A stretch of 64,000 nucleotides of DNA from Hydrogenophaga sp. PBL-H3 (GTDB lineage: Bacteria > Pseudomonadota > Gammaproteobacteria > Burkholderiales > Burkholderiaceae_C): positions 4,268,001-4,332,000 of the forward strand of contig NZ_CP044972.1 of the NCBI RefSeq assembly GCF_010104355.1, given 5' to 3'. The notes under the pieces were generated by a model. That model saw only the letters and a list, made by a program, of their open reading frames with translations. It searched no databases and was not told the origin of the DNA. Numbering within the stretch: the first letter of the stretch is position 1; the number at the start of each line of letters is the position of its first letter. Below, piece after piece: positions 53,160-60,606 of the stretch. The position numbers and the translations under genes are program-made.

Positions 53160-53927
53160 TCAGTAAGGGTCTATGGGCAGGTAAACCAAAGGCTTGCCAC
53201 TGGTTTTTTGGATCAGGACTGTCCAAAAAACTTCACGCCCTGCGACAGGCAGATACGCGACCTCATTTGGAGATACGCCTGAGCTAAGAATCGCAGACTG
53301 GATCAATGCCGCCTGAATAGGCTTCCTCGTCAGCAATTCATCGATAGATTTGGCATCTGCGAGGATTTTTGAGATTTCGGTTTCATATGGAGTCCACAAA
53401 TCTGGGCGAGCTCCCAAGTGAACGCCTTGCATGGCCGCCAATGTGGCATCAATACGTTCTTTTTCGTCTTTGAATGGACGCACAGCAATCAAAGCCGGGC
53501 CCAAGACAGGAAGTGACTGAAACTCCGCCGGAGCCAAAGACAACAGCTCCGCAGGAACATCGATGGCATGAACGGTGCGGAAGCGGTCGATCTCAAAAGC
53601 CATGTAGACGGGGCGTGCTTGGTAAACGGTCCAGCAGCCATAACCCAGGGCCGCCAGCTGCATCAGCACGATCAAGGCCATGTCCACTCTCCATTCCCGG
53701 GCCGACTTGCCGGGACTGGAAACGACCAACGTGGCAAAAGGCCCAAGCATCAAATCCACCATCACCAAGATCGCAAACAGATGCAAACCACCTGACAGTG
53801 ATCGGAATGGCTCAGGGTACCAGACAAAGAACATCCAAAGGGCAATCACACCCACGACCGCCCCACTTAGCAGCAAGTGGGTCCCAGCACAACGGAAACG
53901 TCGCCTCCAACTATTCTGTCCGAGCAA
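53160..53927 (-). CDS. TfpX/TfpZ family type IV pilin accessory protein
   Basis: A 255-residue membrane protein with two or three N-terminal hydrophobic segments (LLSGAVVGVIALWMFFVWYP; LHLFAILVMVDLMLGPFATL; MALIVLMQLAALGYGCWTVY) followed by a soluble domain with YMAFEIDRFRTVHAIDVPAE. These are the characteristics of TfpX/TfpZ proteins, which assist assembly of specific type IV pilins. It lies 65 bases behind pglL on the same strand, so pilin, glycosyltransferase and accessory gene form one cassette. Codon use is less GC-biased than in neighbouring housekeeping genes. Confidence 0.87.
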   Translation of the reverse strand: MLGQNSWRRRFRCAGTHLLLSGAVVGVIALWMFFVWYPEPFRSLSGGLHLFAILVMVDLMLGPFATLVVSSPGKSAREWRVDMALIVLMQLAALGYGCWTVYQARPVYMAFEIDRFRTVHAIDVPAELLSLAPAEFQSLPVLGPALIAVRPFKDEKERIDATLAAMQGVHLGARPDLWTPYETEISKILADAKSIDELLTRKPIQAALIQSAILSSGVSPNEVAYLPVAGREVFWTVLIQKTSGKPLVYLPIDPY

Positions 53928-53992
53928 TCAGATCTCCCAAGCAGTGTAATTTGAACAAATCTGCACAGAGCAGAGAATGAAACGGAGAATTG

Positions 53993-55708
53993 TCAGGGAA
54001 GACTCAAATTAGCACCTGAGGCATTCACCTCAATCAGCCGGTCTTCAATTTGTAAACGCAATTTGCGATAGATTCTATCGCCGTGTTGTGCACGAATCAC
54101 TTGTAATTGTCGTGCTGCTTCGGCGGGATGATCGTTGAGTGCCAGCGACATAGCGTAACGATATTGAGTGCTGGACCAAGGATAGTGGAGCGCGACCCGT
54201 TTGAGCAAATCCTGTTGTTCTGCGGATAAGCCTGGTTTAATCACAACGCGTGTGGCATCAGTGAGCGCCTCAAGTTGAGTGAGCATCATGTTCCTCGGTT
54301 GCTCAACGTCCACATTTGTTTCGCCAATGCGCAGCAATTCAAACCGTGCGACGCGAAAATCTTCTTCAAGCTGAATATACTCAACTACGGACCATAAAGT
54401 CAACATCGACGTTACGAGCAGTACGCCAACAGCGGGCAAAGTTCGTAAGGACACTGTTGGCGGCCTTTGAAGAGCTCCTTCCATTGCGCCCAGACCCAAC
54501 ATAGCAGGTACTAGGAAATATGCGTATGCGAATGGAAACTCAAACATTGAATGCACACCCAATGGCAGGGCAATTGCCATTCCATACCATGGCGTTAGAG
54601 TCTTTGTAACCCGCACGCGTCGCCAGAGCCAAATGAATGTCATCACGAATAGCACCCCTGTTACGGGCAATCCAATCCAGAGACCCAAGTCGATGACAAG
54701 ATTGTGACTGTAGCTAAAGGGTAGACTAAAATTATATGTATGCGCCACAGAATTGTGCGCCTCAGCAGTTTGCCGAACACCCCAACCCATCCATGGTTTC
54801 TGCATAATCGCATCAACCAATTGAGGCCACACGTCCATTCGTGCCTCACCCCCACTGGCGTCTAATCGAGCCCGGAGGGTACCGCTCGGCAGAACTTGAA
54901 TGGTAGTTAACAGTGTGGGCCAACCTTTAAACATCGCCAAATACATCGCGGCAATGCCAATCGCCCAAAATCGGGATACCTGAGGTGTAATAAACGGCTG
55001 TTTCCACCACCACCAAACCAGCAGAGCCAAGAGGCCCAGAGCACCTGTTCGAGACTCTGTGATTGCCAGACCAATACACAGCAGAGCCAGAACAAGACTC
55101 ATCACACCATTCCCCAAGCGCCTTGAGGAGTGAAGGTACACGAGACTGGCGATTGCCATCAGAAGCAATGTAGCCAAGTGATTAGGCTGCCCCAGATTAC
55201 CTCCCGGGCGGCGCACATTGGGCATACGTAGTATCCAAGATGATGTTTCCCACACCTCAAGAACTTGCACCAAAGCCACTATGGTTGAGGCAATACCGCC
55301 AGCAAGCAGAGCAAGTGATAATGCTGCGATAGGTGAAAGCCGCTCTCTCTGTTCGACCACATCCCCACAGTCGCTTGTGGTCAATCCAAATCCTATTGCC
55401 AAGCAGATAATGCTCAGAATCAGGTAAATAGAAGTAGTAAGTGCCTCACCCAAAAATATTAACTTTCCTGATAAGAGCTGAAGCAGGGTCACTCCCAAAA
55501 GGAACAGGAGTGGCAAAGCGGGCGCAGGAACCATCACTCTTGCGGTGCGACCATGTCTTACCAACCGCACAACGGCCACCCAAGCAGCGAACAACATTGC
55601 AAAGAAAAAAGGCAACTCGGCATGCCAGCTTACCCACGGGGTGAAATGGTTGGTCGTCATCCACCCAAGAAAGAAAAGCGAGACTACTATCGTCGGAGCT
55701 GTACCCAC
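53993..55708 (-). CDS. pglL: PglL-type O-oligosaccharyltransferase (Wzy superfamily)
   Basis: A membrane protein of about 571 residues with roughly ten helices and a C-terminal periplasmic/soluble region. Typical parts are FLGWMTTNHFTPWVSWHAEL (first helix), PGGNLGQPNHLATLLLMAIA (pilin-glycosylase loop), the conserved periplasmic stretch GWGVRQTAEAHNSVAHTYNF and FSYSHNLVIDLGLWIGLP (catalytic His in Wzy-type ligases). It should transfer an oligosaccharide from an undecaprenyl lipid to Ser of the pilin. The start is uncertain: the frame is open to 55789, but that part includes the pilA terminator, so a GTG at 55708 or TTG at 55711 is more likely. GC content is visibly lower than the window average. 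Confidence 0.85.
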   Translation of the reverse strand: MGTAPTIVVSLFFLGWMTTNHFTPWVSWHAELPFFFAMLFAAWVAVVRLVRHGRTARVMVPAPALPLLFLLGVTLLQLLSGKLIFLGEALTTSIYLILSIICLAIGFGLTTSDCGDVVEQRERLSPIAALSLALLAGGIASTIVALVQVLEVWETSSWILRMPNVRRPGGNLGQPNHLATLLLMAIASLVYLHSSRRLGNGVMSLVLALLCIGLAITESRTGALGLLALLVWWWWKQPFITPQVSRFWAIGIAAMYLAMFKGWPTLLTTIQVLPSGTLRARLDASGGEARMDVWPQLVDAIMQKPWMGWGVRQTAEAHNSVAHTYNFSLPFSYSHNLVIDLGLWIGLPVTGVLFVMTFIWLWRRVRVTKTLTPWYGMAIALPLGVHSMFEFPFAYAYFLVPAMLGLGAMEGALQRPPTVSLRTLPAVGVLLVTSMLTLWSVVEYIQLEEDFRVARFELLRIGETNVDVEQPRNMMLTQLEALTDATRVVIKPGLSAEQQDLLKRVALHYPWSSTQYRYAMSLALNDHPAEAARQLQVIRAQHGDRIYRKLRLQIEDRLIEVNASGANLSLP

Positions 55709-55711
55709 CAA

Positions 55712-55741
55712 AGAAAAACGCCCCAACGGGGCGCCTTTCTG
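55712..55741 (-). terminator. Intrinsic terminator of the pilin gene
   Basis: Read leftward, CGCCCC / GGGGCG arms (around 55718-55734) with a three-base loop are followed by TTTTTCTTT. The hairpin ends the pilA message while allowing some read-through into pglL, consistent with very high pilin and low glycosyltransferase levels. Confidence 0.8.
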
Positions 55742-55792
55742 ATGTCGGTAGGGTTGGCTCAAAGCCGAACAACCTAGACTATCTCTCATCGC

Positions 55793-56290
<498 letters not shown>

Positions 56291-56332
56291 AGAAAAAACT
56301 CCTTGGGGTTGGGTTTGGTACGCATGACTATC

Positions 56333-56348
56333 AGCAGATTGCGTGCCA
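56333..56348 (-). promoter_or_regulatory. Sigma-54 (RpoN) promoter of pilA
   Basis: On the minus strand, TGGCACGCAATCTGCT matches the -24/-12 consensus (TGGCAC, five bases, TTGCT) with one mismatch and exact GG-to-GC spacing. Start of transcription would be near 56322, leaving a 32-base leader. PilSR/RpoN control of pilA is the rule in related bacteria; the pilSR genes are not in this window. Confidence 0.75.
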
Positions 56349-56482
56349 ACTGGAACTGGCTGGATTTCGCGCCCTTTTTCACGCTTTGCAGTCTCCCAGT
56401 GACGGTTTGTGACATCTCTGCCAGCTAAAAGCCGACATTTTTTGTCACTCCGGTTGCCAAGAACCGTTTTTGTCACCCTCCG

Positions 56483-57286
56483 TCAGAGTTCGAACGTCTG
56501 CCCCGCACTGAGCCAGCGGATGTCGTGCCGGGTGCCATCCACACTCTGCGGCGCATCGTCGAACCGGCGGATCTCGTCCATGATCAGGCCGGTTTCGGCG
56601 GGCTTGGTGTGGGTGATGTAGACGGGGTAGCGCTGGCTGCTGTCGATTTGCTCCAGCTCTTCGGCCAGCAAGCCGGGCGCCAAGTGCAGGCTGCGCTGGG
56701 CTAGGGCCTCTTCGCGATCGCTGAAGGCTGTCTCGATCACCAGCATCGCCACGGGCAATTGATTGATGCGTTGCCAGAAGGCGGGGTTGCGGCCGGTGTC
56801 GCCGCTGAACACCCAATGGCCTGAGGGCGACGCGGCGGCAAAGCCGACAGCGGGCACGGTGTGCACCGCTGGCAGCACTTCGACCGCCTTGCCACACACC
56901 TGCAACACCTCTCCGACGGCAATGGGCACAAAGCGCATGAGCGGGCGTTCGGCACTGGGGATGGCCGAGAAGTCGGGCCAGATCAGGTTGTTGAAGATGT
57001 GGGCTTTGAGGGCTGCGATGGTGCCGGGCAAGGCGTGCACCTGCAAAGGCTGGGCGCCTGCCGAGAGCCGGCGGGCGGCCACGGCATCGAGCATCAGCGG
57101 CAGCGACGCGACATGGTCCAGGTGCGAGTGCGTGAGCAGCACATGGTCGATCTGCGCCATCTCGTCCAGGGTGAGGTCACCCACGCCGGTGCCGGCGTCG
57201 ATCAGGACATCGTGGTCGAGCAGAAACGAGGTGGTGCGGCAACCATGGGCGATGGCTCCGGAGCACCCCAGCACGCGTACCCTCAT
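56483..57286 (-). CDS. MBL-fold metallohydrolase, class II cyclic-nucleotide phosphodiesterase-like
   Basis: A 267-residue protein with metallo-beta-lactamase-fold motifs VLLTHSHLDHVASLPLMLDA (zinc site), AVHTVPAVGFA, HWVFSGDTGRN (Asp ligand) and PVYITHTKPAE. The N-terminal MRVRVLGCSGAIAHGCRTTS and the THSHLDHVASLPL segment resemble class II cAMP phosphodiesterases (PDE1 type) and RNase Z-like hydrolases. It overlaps the truncated CHASE2/cyclase-type gene by four bases, so coupling to cyclic-nucleotide signalling is suggestive. The substrate is inferred. Confidence 0.87.
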   Translation of the reverse strand: MRVRVLGCSGAIAHGCRTTSFLLDHDVLIDAGTGVGDLTLDEMAQIDHVLLTHSHLDHVASLPLMLDAVAARRLSAGAQPLQVHALPGTIAALKAHIFNNLIWPDFSAIPSAERPLMRFVPIAVGEVLQVCGKAVEVLPAVHTVPAVGFAAASPSGHWVFSGDTGRNPAFWQRINQLPVAMLVIETAFSDREEALAQRSLHLAPGLLAEELEQIDSSQRYPVYITHTKPAETGLIMDEIRRFDDAPQSVDGTRHDIRWLSAGQTFEL

Positions 57287-59031
57287 TGGCTGTTTGGCAT
57301 GGTGTCGCCGGCCGGGCCGGTCCTGGGTTGCAAGGCATGAATCGATTCGATGGACGTCGCGCCGTCCCAGGCGGGATTCAGCGGCAACTGCCTGCGGGAG
57401 GCTACCCTCTCCGCGTACAGGCGGTAAAGGACTTTTTTGGCATTTTGGCGCTGGAGATTGAGCAGGTGAACATCACACGCGTCCCAGTCTTGCGCGCGCC
57501 AGGCCCGCAAGGCCTGTTGCCACAAGCGCAGTTCATCCCGCAGACCGGCAGGCAGCTCACTGTTCGGGCCGAGCGGGGTGTAAACAACAATGGGTGCGCC
57601 GCCCGTCGCGAGGCGCAGGCGATCGATCTCTTGCCACACCACATCGGGTTGGCGTTGCCGGTCTTGCTCGGTTGCGATCTGGTCCACACCGTAGGTGGCC
57701 CGCAAGGTGGCCAGACTCAGCCCCGCGGGCCAGTCTGAAGGACTTTCAAAGGGTCGGCCGAAGAAGCGGGCACTTGCCAGGCCGAACGCGGTCGTGAGCA
57801 CCACCATCAACGCGGTGCCAGCCAGCGGCAACACCAAGCCTTGACGCAGGTACAGCCAGCTGTTGAGTCCGATCACCCCCACCAACACAGCCGCGCCAAG
57901 CAGCCCGCCCGACCACAACCGCATGCGAGGCAAAGCGAATGCAAGCAACAGCCCTGACGCGCACAGAACCACCAGCTCGTAGCCCAGTGCGTAGTCTGGT
58001 TTGACTGGCAGGTTTCCATCCAGGATGCCCGTGATCAGATTGGCATGGGTTTCGACACCGGGGTAATGGGCCCCAACGGGTGTGAGGCGCAAGTCCTTGA
58101 GCTCTGGCGCAGTCGTGCCCAGCAGCACGATCCTGCCCTGGAGCTGCCCTGCTGGCAGGCGCCCGGACAAGACCTCGATGGCCGGGACATAGCGGAACGA
58201 TCCACCCTCAGGCCCACCGCGCCCCCGATAAGGCACCAAGGCCGCAACGCGCTCGTCAACCGGAATGACGAGGGTATGTCCGTCGTGTTGGAGGCGAAGG
58301 CTCTCCAGGCCACTGAAGCGACGCGTCAACATGAGCCCCGAGGCAAAGCCAGGCTCCACGGGCGGGGAGCCCAGCGCACGACGAACAACCGCCAGCGCGA
58401 GCGACTCATACGCACGACCTTGGTATTCGGCGAGCAGCGGCAGAGACCGAACCATGCCGTCCTTGTCGGGCAACGCATTGAAGGCCCCCGCCCGGGGCAC
58501 TGCCTGGGCGAGTTCGGAAATGTTCGATTCGACCGAGTCCCAGCGGGTGATACGCACCGGGCGACCCTGCAGCACGTTTGTACCCAGCACAGGGGCGGGC
58601 AACACACCAGTGGTGCGAGCGGTGGGTTCGTTGCTGAAGAAATAACCGAGCACCACCGGACGGTCCCTGAGCGCATTGGCCAATTGCGTGTCGCCTCCGG
58701 CTTGGGGGTCGGGCTGGGGAAACACGACATCAAATCCCAGCACCGCAGCACCTTGTTGCTCAAACAAGGTGTTCACCAAACGCGCCAATTGATCACGTGG
58801 CCACGGCCAGGGTCCCAAGGCAGCCAGGCTAGGACGGTCGATGTCCACGATAACAACCCGCGGATCGAGTGTGCCGGGCATGGTGGCACGCAAACGGGCG
58901 TCGTACACCATGTTGTCCAACTGGTGTACCGCACGGGTGGGGATGAAGCCCAATGCGTGCAGCAAGGCCAGCCCCAGGGGCAACAGCGTGATCAGATAGC
59001 GCAGACCGCGCTGTTTCAGGGCCTGCAGCAT
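57283..59031 (-). CDS. CHASE2-domain membrane protein with remnant of a class III cyclase domain
   Basis: A 582-residue protein. TM1 is at about residues 12-30, then a periplasmic CHASE2 sensor (about 40-340, with VVIVDIDRPSLAALGPWPWP and IVLLGTTAPELKDL), then three helices (about 351-418). After them residues 446-487 (TYGVDQIATEQDRQRQPDVV, WQEIDRLRL, PIVVYTPLG) match only the last part of an adenylate/guanylate cyclase domain, followed by the tail typical of CHASE2-cyclases (ALRAWRAQDWDACDVHLLNL ... NPAWDGAT). The cyclase core with metal-binding Asp residues is absent, apparently by an in-frame deletion near residues 425-445. It may act as a sensor or scaffold rather than an enzyme. Confidence 0.87.
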   Translation of the reverse strand: MLQALKQRGLRYLITLLPLGLALLHALGFIPTRAVHQLDNMVYDARLRATMPGTLDPRVVIVDIDRPSLAALGPWPWPRDQLARLVNTLFEQQGAAVLGFDVVFPQPDPQAGGDTQLANALRDRPVVLGYFFSNEPTARTTGVLPAPVLGTNVLQGRPVRITRWDSVESNISELAQAVPRAGAFNALPDKDGMVRSLPLLAEYQGRAYESLALAVVRRALGSPPVEPGFASGLMLTRRFSGLESLRLQHDGHTLVIPVDERVAALVPYRGRGGPEGGSFRYVPAIEVLSGRLPAGQLQGRIVLLGTTAPELKDLRLTPVGAHYPGVETHANLITGILDGNLPVKPDYALGYELVVLCASGLLLAFALPRMRLWSGGLLGAAVLVGVIGLNSWLYLRQGLVLPLAGTALMVVLTTAFGLASARFFGRPFESPSDWPAGLSLATLRATYGVDQIATEQDRQRQPDVVWQEIDRLRLATGGAPIVVYTPLGPNSELPAGLRDELRLWQQALRAWRAQDWDACDVHLLNLQRQNAKKVLYRLYAERVASRRQLPLNPAWDGATSIESIHALQPRTGPAGDTMPNSQ

Positions 59032-59108
59032 GAGGATGAGAGCGCCCTGCCTGTGACCGTGACGGTCACGGCGCCTCGGACGTTGATCACCGAGGCGAGC
59101 GGTGGTGA

Positions 59109-59738
59109 TTACTGCTGGACGAACTGCATCTTGGTGCCAGCCAGCTCGATCAGATCACCGTGGCGCAAGTTCACCGCGTCGGTGCCGATGGGGCTGCCAT
59201 TGATCGTGGGCTTTTGCACGCCTTCGACCATCGCAACGACAAAACCATGGGGGCGGCGGGTGATGGCGGCCACGGCCACGCCGGGTTTCCCGATGGTGGT
59301 CACCACCTTCACCAGAGGCACCTCGCGACCAGCCGCCGTGCCCGACATGACCTTGATGGCTGCATTGGCCGCGACCATGGCCACAGTGGGCTCCGGGGCA
59401 ACGACGGAGCCGGCACTGATCACCATGGTCTTCTCGTGGCTCTCGTTCGCACCTTCGTGCACGAACTTGATCTTGTACTTGCCGATCTCGACCGTGTCCC
59501 CGCTTTGAAGCTGCTGCTTCTTGATGGCCTTGCCGTTGACGTAGGTGCCGTTGGTGCTGTTGAGGTCTTCGAGGAAAACGTCCATGCCGGACATCTGCAT
59601 CACGGCGTGCTCACCGCTGACGGCCAGGTTGTCGATGACGATGTCGTTGTAGGGACGGCGGCCCAGAGTGGTGCGGTCTTTCGTGAGCTGCACTTCCTTG
59701 ATGACGACACCGTCGATAGAAACGATCATTTTCGGCAT
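59109..59738 (-). CDS. FHA-domain protein (one intact, one degenerate FHA)
   Basis: A 209-residue cytoplasmic protein. FHA domain 1 (residues about 10-95) has TLGRRPYNDIVIDNLAVSGE followed by HAVMQ and DLNSTNGTYVNGKAI, the phospho-Thr-binding loops. A second, weaker copy fills 120-209 (REVPLVKVVTTIGKPGVAVA; ITRRPHGFVVAM; TINGSPIGTDAVNLRHGDLI) but lacks the Arg/Ser/Asn set. Such proteins bind phosphothreonine made by Ser/Thr kinases; the CHASE2 kinase of this cluster is the obvious partner. It is encoded between the phosphatase and the CHASE2/cyclase-remnant genes. Confidence 0.93.
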   Translation of the reverse strand: MPKMIVSIDGVVIKEVQLTKDRTTLGRRPYNDIVIDNLAVSGEHAVMQMSGMDVFLEDLNSTNGTYVNGKAIKKQQLQSGDTVEIGKYKIKFVHEGANESHEKTMVISAGSVVAPEPTVAMVAANAAIKVMSGTAAGREVPLVKVVTTIGKPGVAVAAITRRPHGFVVAMVEGVQKPTINGSPIGTDAVNLRHGDLIELAGTKMQFVQQ

Positions 59739-59783
59739 GGCCGACTCCTCTGGAACCTGTAGATTTGTTGGTCGAAATCTGAA

Positions 59784-60569
59784 TTACTTGCCCAGCATGC
59801 GCGAGAGTATTCCCTTGCGCACCGGCTTGGATCGAGCATACGCCAGTATCACCGATATGTTGTCCCGCCCCCCGCAGTCGTTGGCGGCATCGACCAGGGC
59901 CTGGGCCTTTTCTTCCAGCGTACCTGCGGTGATCAGTATCGCGGCGATGCGCTCGTCGCTCATCATGTCGCTGAGTCCGTCCGAACAAAAGAGGTAGAGA
60001 TCTTCATCCTCCACCCGGTATTCGTTGACTTCGAGCAACACCGTGTCTTCCACACCCAGTGCGCGTGTCACGAGGTTCTTGTGGGTCGCGTACTGCGCCT
60101 GTTCGAGCGAGATCAGTCCGGCATCAATCTGCTCTTGCAGCAGGGAGTGGTCGCGCGTGATTTGAGTGAAGCTGCCTTCGCGAAGGCGGTAGCAGCGCGA
60201 ATCACCCACGTGGCCGATCATGGCGCGCGTGCCCAGGAACACGCCCATGACCAGGGTGGTTCCCATGCCGGCGTATTGAGGATTGGAGTTGGCCGCGTTG
60301 AAGATAGAGCGGTTGGCGTTGTCGATGCAGATTTCCATGGCGCGGCGCAACTCGCGCACGCTGGCCTCGTTGCCGCCCTCGGCCATCCAGCGTCCCAGCT
60401 CGGTCTTGATGAAGGCGGTGGCCATGGCGCTGGCGACTTCGCCAGCGTTGTAGCCTCCCATGCCGTCGGCCAGCACCGCAATCTGGCTCTCGGCATCGAT
60501 CGACACCGAGTCTTCGTTGTTGTCACGAACCAGACCCGGATCGGTCAGACAAAAATACTCAAAATTCAT
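59784..60569 (-). CDS. PP2C-type Ser/Thr protein phosphatase
   Basis: A start at 60569 (MNFEYFCLTDPGLVRDNNED) gives 261 residues; an ATG at 60671 would add an unrelated basic leader overlapping the kinase gene. PP2C metal-binding motifs are DPGLVRDNNEDS, LADGMGGYNAGEVAS, MIGHVGDSRCYRLREG, LFCSDGLSDMMSDERI and GGRDNISVILAYARSK. It should reverse phosphorylation by the neighbouring kinase, using Mn or Mg. The kinase gene ends 37 bases upstream on the same strand. Confidence 0.95.
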   Translation of the reverse strand: MNFEYFCLTDPGLVRDNNEDSVSIDAESQIAVLADGMGGYNAGEVASAMATAFIKTELGRWMAEGGNEASVRELRRAMEICIDNANRSIFNAANSNPQYAGMGTTLVMGVFLGTRAMIGHVGDSRCYRLREGSFTQITRDHSLLQEQIDAGLISLEQAQYATHKNLVTRALGVEDTVLLEVNEYRVEDEDLYLFCSDGLSDMMSDERIAAILITAGTLEEKAQALVDAANDCGGRDNISVILAYARSKPVRKGILSRMLGK

Positions 60570-60606
60570 AGAGTTCAAGTTATACCCGCAGAACGATGTT
60601 GTCTTT

